DNA of 12,494 bases from Spirochaetia bacterium (lineage in GTDB: Bacteria; Spirochaetota; Spirochaetia; Treponematales; Treponemataceae). Within the stretch, counting starts at the first letter, position 1. The number at the start of each line of letters is the position of its first letter. A program made the translations under genes and the position numbers. A model generated the notes under the pieces. The model made no database searches. It saw nothing but the letters and a program-made list of their open reading frames with translations, and was not told the origin of the DNA. Of the stretch, positions 1 to 5,325 are shown one piece after another. The stretch spans positions 1-12,494 of the forward strand of contig CAAGIR010000009.1 in NCBI GenBank assembly GCA_900769975.1. The letters run 5' to 3'.

Positions 1-15
1 GTGCTCTTCCGATCT
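1..15. other. Untrimmed Illumina adapter (left)
   Basis: The first 15 bases, GTGCTCTTCCGATCT, are the end of the standard TruSeq index-side adapter and are not biological. Genome sequence starts at base 16 with GCGAAAACC. The same adapter is found in reverse complement at the right end, so the contig runs to both physical ends of a linear molecule. Confidence 0.97.
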
Positions 16-111
16 GCGAAAACCTATTATGGTAGTATAACTATACTATTCCCCAAGTTTACCAGCACTAAACAAATATCCTTATGCATTCATAATTACC
101 AGCACTAAACT
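16..111. repeat. Left inverted terminal repeat
   Basis: Bases 16-65 are the exact reverse complement of 12420-12469. After a mismatch at 66, identity resumes for 67-90 and continues with scattered mismatches (91, 97, 101, 102) to about 111. A degenerate extension reaches about 132. Terminal repeats of this kind are the replication origins of protein-primed linear phages such as phi29, where the terminal protein is linked to each 5' end. Inside it are a dyad (33-48) and a 15-bp direct repeat (59-73 and 96-110). No gene lies in 16-176. Confidence 0.97.
33..48. promoter_or_regulatory. 16-bp dyad within the terminal repeat
   Basis: TAGTATA, a 2-base AC centre, then TATACTA forms a perfect 7+2+7 dyad starting 17 bases inside the genome end. 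The other terminal repeat carries the identical element at 12437-12452. Its place in the most conserved part of the repeat suggests a recognition site for the terminal protein/polymerase complex or another origin-binding protein. The dyad is seen directly; its role is inferred. Confidence 0.55.
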
Positions 112-132
112 CTTTTGCCATAAATACTAAAC
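66..132. promoter_or_regulatory. Three ACTAAAC motifs, left end
   Basis: The octamers CACTAAAC (66-73), CACTAAAC (103-110) and TACTAAAC (125-132) have start-to-start spacings of 37 and 22 bp. The right end carries GTTTAGTA (12412-12419), GTTTAGTG (12375-12382) and GTTTAGTG (12353-12360). These are exactly the mirror positions, although the sequence around the third copy has largely diverged. This suggests selected protein-binding sites, for example for an origin-binding or packaging protein. Confidence 0.6.
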
Positions 133-140
133 CTCATGCC

Positions 141-170
141 GAAGAAAAATGCCCGGTACTTTGACCGGGC
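141..170 (-). terminator. Terminator of the leftward operon
   Basis: On the minus strand, GCCCGGT, a 6-base loop and ACCGGGC form a 7-bp GC-rich stem (151-170), followed by a T-rich tail (141-150 read in reverse: ATTTTTCTTC). It lies just after the stop of the leftward gene at 177-344 and just before the terminal repeat, so it keeps leftward transcription out of the origin. Confidence 0.85.
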
Positions 171-176
171 GGAGCT

Positions 177-344
177 TTATTCTATTTCAGGAATTTCATA
201 CCACATGCATTCCCCTAGCCAGTTGAAAATTTTACGATATACTTCAATTCCAATCGAAGTGGATTCAATCACATATTCGCGCATAACATTGTCCCAAATG
301 CCATACCAGTTGTTAGAAATCTGTTTCACTTCATAGCGTTTCAT
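177..344 (-). CDS. Hypothetical protein, 55 aa, leftward operon
   Basis: This is a small leftward gene whose product starts MKRYEVKQISNNWYGIWD and ends WYEIPEIE. It begins at ATG 344 behind a clear AAGGAGG site that overlaps the stop codon of the upstream gene (TTTAAGGAGG), so the two genes are translationally coupled. The protein is rich in aromatic residues (five Trp/Tyr in the first 18 residues) and ends acidic. No signal peptide or membrane segment is visible, and I do not recognise the family. A tiny gene next to the end of a lytic phage genome, expressed from a strong promoter, is often a host-takeover or replication accessory factor; that is inference. The coding call rests on the ribosome site, the stop-to-start coupling and the terminator placed right after it. 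Confidence 0.82.
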   Translation of the reverse strand: MKRYEVKQISNNWYGIWDNVMREYVIESTSIGIEVYRKIFNWLGECMWYEIPEIE

Positions 345-356
345 TTTTCTTCCTCC

Positions 357-524
357 TTAAATCTTGTGTCCGTGCGTCTTAATTTTCGGCATCTCAATGA
401 ATCCGATGTTGTTTTCCGCGATGAAGTCAAACAGCGCGGATTGTTTAGCAGATTCAAGGTTTCTTGCTTCTCTAATTTCTTGTTTTGCGATCTTTCCATT
501 GTATATAATGTAAATTATGTACAT
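357..524 (-). CDS. Hypothetical protein, 55 aa, first leftward gene
   Basis: Leftward gene starting at ATG 524 with a strong TAAGGAGGG site about 8 bases upstream and a sigma-70-type promoter (554-582) just beyond. The product starts MYIIYIIYNGKIAKQE and ends IKTHGHKI. It has a short hydrophobic/aromatic N-terminal strand, then a predicted charged helix (around residues 14-38, REARNLESAKQSALFDFIAE) and a basic tail. The initial run is too short and too polar at Asn9 to be a confident membrane segment. The family is not recognised. It is coupled to the gene at 177-344 and probably encodes another early, host-directed or replication accessory protein (inference). Confidence 0.82.
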   Translation of the reverse strand: MYIIYIIYNGKIAKQEIREARNLESAKQSALFDFIAENNIGFIEMPKIKTHGHKI

Positions 525-553
525 TTGGTATCCCTCCTTAATTGGTATGTCTT

Positions 554-582
554 ATTCTATCACAAAAACTACTGAAAGTCAA
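554..582 (-). promoter_or_regulatory. Leftward early promoter
   Basis: On the minus strand, TTGACT (577-582) and TAGAAT (554-559) are separated by exactly 17 bp, upstream of the ribosome site of the gene at 357-524. Its -35 box is only 13 bp from the -35 box of the divergent rightward promoter, so polymerase binding at the two is probably mutually exclusive. Confidence 0.85.
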
Positions 583-607
583 TAGTTTTATTCTATTGAC
601 AGTCAAT
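578..607. promoter_or_regulatory. Candidate operator: overlapping GTCAAT/ATTGAC repeats
   Basis: GTCAATAG (578-585) and CTATTGAC (593-600) form a perfect 8-bp inverted repeat. The second arm is also half of the 13-bp palindrome ATTGACAGTCAAT (595-607). The three GTCAAT units cover both -35 boxes of the divergent promoters, so a dimeric repressor bound here would block both. The ribbon-helix-helix-like protein at 786-986 is the natural candidate. The repeats are seen; their operator role is inferred. Part of the symmetry is forced by two divergent -35 boxes, but the third copy is not. Confidence 0.55.
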
Positions 608-624
608 ATTTTTCTTGCTATAAT
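596..624 (+). promoter_or_regulatory. Rightward early promoter (consensus)
   Basis: TTGACA (596-601), a 17-bp spacer and TATAAT (619-624) make a full consensus sigma-70/sigma-A promoter. Transcription would start near 631, in front of the early operon that begins at 659. It should be read strongly by host polymerase at once after infection. Confidence 0.93.
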
Positions 625-658
625 AAGATAAACCAACATGGAGAAAGGAGACGATTCA

Positions 659-784
659 ATGAGACGCTATAAAATCCGCTGCCGCATTTGTATCTTTTAT
701 AAGATAGTCGATGGACGAGGGTACTGTGATTTATTTGATATCCATGTCTTAGAAAGCGATTCGTGTGAAGAAAGGAGAAAGTAA
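659..784 (+). CDS. Small Cys-rich hypothetical protein, 41 aa
   Basis: First gene of the rightward early operon. It starts at ATG 659 behind GAAAGGAG with good spacing. The product starts MRRYKIRCRICIFYKIVDGR and ends CEERRK. It has four cysteines (residues 8, 11, 23, 36), the first two as CxxC, which could bind a metal as a small zinc-ribbon-like fold, and the N-terminus is strongly basic. The family is not recognised. Its 3' end (GAAAGGAGAAAG) doubles as the ribosome site of the next gene. The shortness leaves some chance that it is a leader peptide, but promoter, ribosome site and spacing all favour translation. Confidence 0.7.
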   Translation: MRRYKIRCRICIFYKIVDGRGYCDLFDIHVLESDSCEERRK

Positions 785-785
785 C

Positions 786-986
786 ATGAAGACTAAAAAA
801 ACAATCGCATTCTCCTGCCCGGAGAATACTGCCAAAATTATTGACGATTATACTTCTCGTCTGGGAATCTCCCGCAGCGCATGCATTACAATGATGTGCA
901 ATGCGTACATTGCAGCAGATAATTGCTGGGGCTTTAGCAACGTAACTTGTGAAAGGATGAAGGGGAGTGAACGCAATGCCGATTAA
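786..986 (+). CDS. Ribbon-helix-helix-like DNA-binding protein, 66 aa
   Basis: The protein resembles short CopG/Arc-type ribbon-helix-helix regulators, which bind operators as dimers through an N-terminal beta strand. The pattern is a basic strand (residues 2-9, KTKKTIAF), a helix (about 12-25, ENTAKIIDDYTSRL), the turn GISRS (27-31) typical of the family, and a second helix (about 30-45). A Cys-containing polar tail follows. I chose ATG 786, spaced correctly from AAAGGAG at 771-777; an in-frame GTG at 765 lies upstream of that site and inside the preceding gene. The gene overlaps the start of the next gene (976). Its position directly behind the divergent promoters makes it the likely regulator of the GTCAAT repeats there. 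Fold assignment is from pattern only. Confidence 0.68.
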   Translation: MKTKKTIAFSCPENTAKIIDDYTSRLGISRSACITMMCNAYIAADNCWGFSNVTCERMKGSERNAD

Positions 987-1629
987 ATACAAATACGATC
1001 ATGAAGTCTACATCCCTGCGGCCGTCCGCTATGGCTATCTGGAGCTGTCCGAAGCTCGCGCTGAATATTCTCGTCTGCGCTCCGCAGCCGTAAAGCGCTT
1101 GCAGCGCCTTTCTGGTACAGAGGGAGAACGCTATACTGCTTTCCGCATGTACGGAAAAGAGGGGTTTCCCTCCCTTCCCAAGAATGCGTCTGCTTCTGAA
1201 GTGGGACGCGCTCTTGCGGATGTACATCATTTCCTTCAAATGAAAACGTCGTCGATTGGTGCCATCCGTGCATCACAGCGCGAAGCCATCAAGACATTGC
1301 AGAGTCGAGGATATGATTTCATCAACAAAGGAAACATCCGCGAATTCGGTGAATTTATGGAATCCGCCCGACTGCAAAAAGTTGCTTCTGATAATCGCGG
1401 AGGATCTCCAGTAATTGTGGAGCTTTACGAAACTGTCAAGCGTCTTCAAATTCCCCCTGAACAGGTGCAACGCCGTTTTGGTTTATGGCTATCCAAGCGC
1501 AAAGAGCTTGAATCAATGCCAACGCCTAAACCCGGAATGAAGAACACTCTCGATTCCCTGCAAGCTCGTATTCTAATTCGAGAAATTCGGGAAAAAGGAA
1601 ATAAACCAACAAAGAAGAAAAGAAGGTGA
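976..1629 (+). CDS. Probable terminal protein (genome-linked primer), 217 aa
   Basis: In protein-primed phages the terminal protein supplies a Ser, Thr or Tyr hydroxyl that primes replication and stays bound to each 5' end. This gene is the best candidate. It lies directly upstream of the polymerase (6-base gap), in the same transcriptional order as phi29 genes 3 and 2. Its length (217) is close to the Cp-1 (about 230) and phi29 (266) proteins. It is helical and very basic, ending KPTKKKRR. The middle holds a predicted helical stretch (around residues 90-140) with many Ser/Thr. I chose ATG 976, about 8 bases after AGGGGAG; an in-frame GTG at 967 is part of that site. The start overlaps the preceding stop. 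The priming residue cannot be identified by eye, and assignment rests on position, size and charge. Confidence 0.68.
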   Translation: MPIKYKYDHEVYIPAAVRYGYLELSEARAEYSRLRSAAVKRLQRLSGTEGERYTAFRMYGKEGFPSLPKNASASEVGRALADVHHFLQMKTSSIGAIRASQREAIKTLQSRGYDFINKGNIREFGEFMESARLQKVASDNRGGSPVIVELYETVKRLQIPPEQVQRRFGLWLSKRKELESMPTPKPGMKNTLDSLQARILIREIREKGNKPTKKKRR

Positions 1630-1635
1630 GCGTAA

Positions 1636-3732
1636 ATGAACCAGATTGTAACTCTAGAAAATTTTCCGTACAACTGGTTCAGAAAAATAAAATTTCTCCC
1701 TCGTCCTGTAGGAAACCACGCGGGCCACTATAAAATGGCTTACAAGAATATCGTGACAGCGTTTGACATTGAATGCAGCACGATTGATACAGAAAATGGG
1801 CCGCAAGCCTTTATGTATGTCTGGCAATGGCAATTCGGTACGGAATATACAGTAATAGGCCGTACATGGGACGAGCTTAAAGCCTTTATCAAAAAGCTCA
1901 CAAGGGGAATGTTCACAGAGCAAGGAATATGGGTGGCAGTCCACAATCTTTCCTATGAATTCCAATTCTTGCGCGGAGTTTTCCACTTTAGCGAGGAAGA
2001 CGTGTTTTGTATGAAGTCACGCAAGATACTATCCGCGAGACTTCCTCATATCGAATTCCATTGCAGTTACATCCATTCAAATATGAGCCTGAAAGCCTAT
2101 TTGAAAAAGATGGGCGTGGAGCATCAGAAAAAATCTGGTGTGGATTTCGACTATGGGAAAATACGCTATCCATGGACGCCGCTAACAAATGATGAGCTTG
2201 AATATGCCGTCAATGACGTTCTTGGATTGGTTGAGGCCTTGCAGGTACACATGAAGGCAGAGAATGATACATTGTATACATTCCCTCAAACGTCAACGGG
2301 CTATGTTCGCAGACGCGCGAAAAAAGCAATGCGTCAAATGCCACATAAATGGTTAAAAAATCAACTTCCCGATTATGAAGTGTATAAACTTCTCCGCGAA
2401 GCATTTAGAGGTGGTAACACTCACGCTAACAGATGGGCAACGGGGAAAGTCCTGCATAATGTAAAAAGCGCTGACCGCTCATCGAGCTACCCTGATGTAA
2501 TGGTCAATCGAGAATTCCCAATATCTCAGTTTGTGCGTGACCCGGATGAATCCTTTGCGCACCTTACAAAGCTATGCTTTGTGAATCATCGAGCAGGCCT
2601 TTTCCGTCTTCGTATATGGAATATCCGCTTGCGGGATAAATATTGCCCTATCCCGTATCTATCAAAGGATAAATGCAGAAATATACGCAATGGCGATGAC
2701 TGGCCAAATGTATACGACAATGGGCGCATACTTTCAGCGGGCTATCTGGAAACTACTATGACAGACATTGATCTAAAAATCATTCTTTCGCAGTATGATT
2801 TTGATTCCATAGAAGCATTTGATGTCTATACAGCTAGATATGGTCGTTTGCCTGATCCTCTGGTAAAGCTGATATGTCAGCTTTATCATGACAAAACTGC
2901 ACTAAAGGGAGTGGAAGGACAAGAAATATATTATGCTCTTTCAAAGGAAATGATCAATGCAGTCTACGGCATGACATGTCAAGACCCCGTGAAAGACCGT
3001 ATTGAATATGTAGAAGATAGCGAAGAAGTATACGTAGAACGTGGAGAAGCACCAGAATATCTTCTTGAAAATTACCAGAAAAAAGCATTTTTAACCTATG
3101 CTTGGGGCGTATGGACTACAGCGCACGCAAGAGCCGCATTACAAGAGGGAATTGATCTTGCAGGTGAAGGATGTGTATATGTGGACACAGATTCTGTTAA
3201 ATACATTGGCGATGTAGATTGGTCAGAATTCAATGCAAGATGCATAGAAGACAGTACAAAGAACGGTGCTTGCGCAGAGGACAAAAGCGGAAAAATGCAT
3301 TATATGGGTGTATTTGAGCAGGAGCTAGGATATTATGAATTCGCCACTTTGGGAGCTAAAAAGTATGCGTACCGCTATGAACAAAACGGAAAAATGCATG
3401 CTACTATTGCAGGTGTTGCAAAAAATGACGTTTTCAATGATGCTGGGGAGTTGATCCGCGCTGGCGGCGGTACCGAATTGGATAGAAACGGCGGTTTTGA
3501 TGCATTTTTGAAGGAAGGATTTATATTTAAGGACGCGGGTGGAAATGAGCTGATTTATAATGATGATCCGTGTGGGGTAGTAATAGAAGCTGAAGGGCAT
3601 ATACTTCCTATAACAACAAATGTGGTGATACGAGATTCAACCTATACTCTAGGAATAACGGCAGAATATCGTGAATTACTTTTCAATATTGCAGAAGATG
3701 ATACTTGCATTTTCCGCAACATTGAGGTATAA
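1636..3732 (+). CDS. Protein-primed family B DNA polymerase, 698 aa
   Basis: Replicates the linear genome from the terminal protein, with strand displacement and 3'-5' proofreading. Exonuclease motifs: ExoI FDIEC (D44, E46), ExoII HNLSYEF (N104, E108, where Asp is usual), ExoIII YAVND (Y190, D194). Polymerase motifs: A, DRSSSYP (D280-P286, the Dx2SLYP motif); B, K437 to NAVYG (441-445, where NSxYG is usual); C, YVDTDS (D517, D519); then KKY (575-577), the KxY motif that contacts primer DNA. The spacing between A and B (TPR1 region) and between B and C (TPR2 region) fits the protein-primed subgroup. At 698 aa it is longer than phi29 polymerase (575): about 30 extra residues before ExoI and about 45 after KxY. 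ATG 1636 follows AAGGTGAG overlapping the upstream stop, so translation is coupled to the terminal protein. The tail of the gene contains the next promoter. Confidence 0.97.
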   Translation: MNQIVTLENFPYNWFRKIKFLPRPVGNHAGHYKMAYKNIVTAFDIECSTIDTENGPQAFMYVWQWQFGTEYTVIGRTWDELKAFIKKLTRGMFTEQGIWVAVHNLSYEFQFLRGVFHFSEEDVFCMKSRKILSARLPHIEFHCSYIHSNMSLKAYLKKMGVEHQKKSGVDFDYGKIRYPWTPLTNDELEYAVNDVLGLVEALQVHMKAENDTLYTFPQTSTGYVRRRAKKAMRQMPHKWLKNQLPDYEVYKLLREAFRGGNTHANRWATGKVLHNVKSADRSSSYPDVMVNREFPISQFVRDPDESFAHLTKLCFVNHRAGLFRLRIWNIRLRDKYCPIPYLSKDKCRNIRNGDDWPNVYDNGRILSAGYLETTMTDIDLKIILSQYDFDSIEAFDVYTARYGRLPDPLVKLICQLYHDKTALKGVEGQEIYYALSKEMINAVYGMTCQDPVKDRIEYVEDSEEVYVERGEAPEYLLENYQKKAFLTYAWGVWTTAHARAALQEGIDLAGEGCVYVDTDSVKYIGDVDWSEFNARCIEDSTKNGACAEDKSGKMHYMGVFEQELGYYEFATLGAKKYAYRYEQNGKMHATIAGVAKNDVFNDAGELIRAGGGTELDRNGGFDAFLKEGFIFKDAGGNELIYNDDPCGVVIEAEGHILPITTNVVIRDSTYTLGITAEYRELLFNIAEDDTCIFRNIEV

Positions 3733-3733
3733 T
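3705..3733 (+). promoter_or_regulatory. Internal promoter at the end of the polymerase gene
   Basis: TTGCAT (3705-3710), a 17-bp spacer and TATAAT (3728-3733). The -10 box overlaps the polymerase stop codon (3730-3732). The inverted repeat AATATC / GATATT (3731-3736 and 3744-3749) follows near the expected start site and may be an operator or 5' hairpin. This would give the next gene much higher expression than the polymerase. Confidence 0.8.
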
Positions 3734-3783
3734 ATCAGTGTCAGATATTAACAAACAACCAACAACAGAAAGGAAACAACACC

Positions 3784-4131
3784 ATGAACATTCTTTACAA
3801 GCTGAACGTCGAAAACCACAAAGACCTATATGATCTCACTAAATCCCCGGCAATTAAGAAGCTCACCAGCATCAAGGGCGAAAGCCGAACCATCGCTTGC
3901 GCAGTGATCTATGAGGACACAAAGCCGAGCGGCGAGATTCAGAAGATTTTCTCTTTCCGCTGCGCTGATACCGGCGACATTTTCGCGACGAATTCCCCTA
4001 CGTTCATTCGTGACTTTGAGGATGCCCGCGATATGCTGGACGAGTTTAACGAGGTGATTCATACCATCAAGATTGATTCTGGGACGAGCAGAGCGGGCCG
4101 TACATTCATTTCTTGCGTTTATATCGACTAA
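3784..4131 (+). CDS. Probable ssDNA-binding protein, 115 aa
   Basis: A small protein starting MNILYKLNVENHKDL and ending AGRTFISCVYID, with alternating beta-type segments (about residues 36-47, 54-62, 91-98, 106-114) around one helix (75-90). This pattern is compatible with an OB-fold, and the ending TSRAGRTFISCVYI resembles the last strands of several phage ssDNA-binding proteins. phi29 p5, the protein that coats displaced strands in protein-primed replication, is similar in size (124 aa) and very abundant. Here too the gene follows replication genes, has its own strong promoter (3705-3733), an A/C-rich leader free of obvious structure (about 3750-3783) with AAAGGAAA, and a strong terminator right after. 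The gene is certain; the function is inferred from context and weak pattern. Confidence 0.55.
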   Translation: MNILYKLNVENHKDLYDLTKSPAIKKLTSIKGESRTIACAVIYEDTKPSGEIQKIFSFRCADTGDIFATNSPTFIRDFEDARDMLDEFNEVIHTIKIDSGTSRAGRTFISCVYID

Positions 4132-4138
4132 GCTATAG

Positions 4139-4165
4139 GCGGCTCAAATAGAGCCGCTTTTTTTT
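4139..4165 (+). terminator. Strong intrinsic terminator, early/late boundary
   Basis: GCGGCTC, a 5-base loop and GAGCCGC form a perfect 7-bp GC stem (4139-4157), followed by eight T residues (4158-4165). It lies 7 bases after the ssDNA-binding protein stop and only 13 bases before the ATPase start codon. Confidence 0.95.
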
Positions 4166-4178
4166 GATAGGTGATCAT

Positions 4179-5213
4179 ATGAAGATTTTTAGAGACAACG
4201 GCTATTTAGATATGGGTGCGATCATGGCGGCAGGCTATCCCTTTACGCTGGTATGTGGCGGGCGCGGAACGGGAAAAACATTTACGGCGCTCTATGAGAC
4301 GATCAACGATAATATCCCCTTCATGCTCATGCGTAGGATGCAAACGCAGGTTGATATGATCAATAAACCTGAGTTTTCCCCATTCAAAGCACATGAGCGC
4401 GTCTTTGGCTGGCATATTGGCCTAGAAAAAATAAGCAAGAATAACAGTGCTATTTATCGTCAGGAACAAAGCGACAACGGATATAAATGTGTTGGTTCTC
4501 CTATAGGGTATACAGCAGCGCTTGCTACTATTTCGAACATGCGTGGCTTTGACGCTTCTGATGTCCAGCGCGTTATCTTTGATGAGTTTATTCCCGAAAA
4601 GCACGAGCGCCCAATAAAGAATGAGGCTTCGGCGATTTATAACGCATATGAGACGATCAACCGAAATAGAGAGCTAGAAGGAGAAAAGCCGCTGCAAATG
4701 GTCTTCCTTGCAAACAGCAACAGGCTAGATAATCCGCTATTTATGGAATTGCGACTTGTAACCAGAGCAGAGCGCATGCTAAAGACTGGGCAGCATGTAT
4801 GGACAGATGACGAACGGGGAATCATGCTTATTATGTTCAACGATTCCCCAATCAGCGCGAAGAAAGAGCAAACTTCCCTGTATAAGCTCACCAGCGGAAG
4901 CGACTATGCGGCCATGGCGTTACGGAACGACTTCAACACAGAAGACACAGGCTCAGTAAAAGTTCGTCCTTTACGCGAATATAATCCGATTGTTAAGGTT
5001 GGGGAAATAACCGTATACAAGCACAAGCGAGGGGGGCAAAAAATCTATGTGTCAGCACACAAAACAGGGTCACCCCCCGAGTACGGTACTGGAGAAGTTG
5101 AGCTTGGGCGATTCTGCCGTGCGTATAGTTGGCTTTGGTTTGACTATCTTGAAAACAGCGTAGAGTTTGAATCTACCATGTGTGAATTACTTTTTCAGAA
5201 CTATATGAAATAA
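4179..5213 (+). CDS. DNA packaging ATPase (phi29 gp16-like), 344 aa
   Basis: Powers translocation of the protein-capped genome into the prohead. A Walker A P-loop lies at residues 27-34 (GGRGTGKT, compare GxRGxGKS in phi29 gp16) and a Walker B at 132-136 (VIFDE, acidic D135, E136). The length is near the phi29 enzyme (332 aa). ATG 4179 fits because GGTGATC just before it is complementary to the 3' end of 16S rRNA in the register of AGGAGGTGATC; an in-frame TTG at 4164 lies inside the terminator T-tract. No promoter fits between the terminator and the start, so expression must come from read-through. The adjacent pRNA-like RNA (5250-5325) and the connector (9813-10733) would be its motor partners. 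Confidence 0.93.
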   Translation: MKIFRDNGYLDMGAIMAAGYPFTLVCGGRGTGKTFTALYETINDNIPFMLMRRMQTQVDMINKPEFSPFKAHERVFGWHIGLEKISKNNSAIYRQEQSDNGYKCVGSPIGYTAALATISNMRGFDASDVQRVIFDEFIPEKHERPIKNEASAIYNAYETINRNRELEGEKPLQMVFLANSNRLDNPLFMELRLVTRAERMLKTGQHVWTDDERGIMLIMFNDSPISAKKEQTSLYKLTSGSDYAAMALRNDFNTEDTGSVKVRPLREYNPIVKVGEITVYKHKRGGQKIYVSAHKTGSPPEYGTGEVELGRFCRAYSWLWFDYLENSVEFESTMCELLFQNYMK

Positions 5214-5217
5214 TAAA

Positions 5218-5246
5218 TTGACAAAATAGTAAAAATGCGCTATATT
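5218..5246 (+). promoter_or_regulatory. Promoter of the pRNA-like RNA and late genes
   Basis: TTGACA (5218-5223), 17 bp and TATATT (5241-5246), starting 5 bases after the ATPase stop. The expected start falls at about 5250-5253, exactly at the first base of the closing helix of the structured RNA. This is the only clear promoter visible upstream of the late genes. Confidence 0.9.
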
Positions 5247-5249
5247 TAA

Positions 5250-5325
5250 GGTGCATAGGGGAGCACAAGACCAGCCCCAGAAGGGTGTGCAGGCGCTTGG
5301 TCGGCGCTCGAATCCTCTATGCTCC
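5250..5325 (+). ncRNA. Candidate packaging RNA (pRNA), phi29-type three-way junction
   Basis: The segment folds by eye as follows. Helix A pairs 5253-5262 with 5313-5322 (10 bp, one G-U), extended by G5250/G5251 with C5325/C5324 across one U-U mismatch. Hairpin 1 pairs GCACA (5263-5267) with TGTGC (5286-5290), has a 5' side bulge (5268-5275, containing GACCA) and an apical CCC-AGAA-GGG hairpin (5276-5285). Hairpin 2 pairs GGCGC (5292-5296) with GCGCT (5304-5308) around the loop TTGGTCG (5297-5303). The loop bases TGGTC (5298-5302) are perfectly complementary to the bulge bases GACCA (5269-5273), with a possible sixth G-U pair. phi29 pRNA has the same plan and order: the right-hand loop is a 5' bulge of the first hairpin, the left-hand loop caps the second, and the two kiss between molecules to form the motor ring. 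It sits next to the ATPase behind its own promoter. No terminator follows, so the 3' end (about 5325) is a guess. Confidence 0.82.

Noticed and set aside
59..110. CRISPR-like direct repeat (15-bp repeat at 59-73 and 96-110)
   Set aside because: Only two copies of a short motif within a replication origin; better explained as protein-binding sites of the terminal repeat.
136..575. Plus-strand open frames at 136-336 and 366-575
   Set aside because: They are antisense to two leftward genes with strong ribosome sites, a promoter and a terminator, and they lack their own signals.
765..785. Upstream GTG start for the RHH-like gene
   Set aside because: It lies before the ribosome site AAAGGAG and inside the preceding gene; ATG 786 has correct spacing.
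618..992. Minus-strand frame of 124 codons over the early promoter region
   Set aside because: It runs antisense through the consensus promoter and two rightward genes and has no ribosome site.
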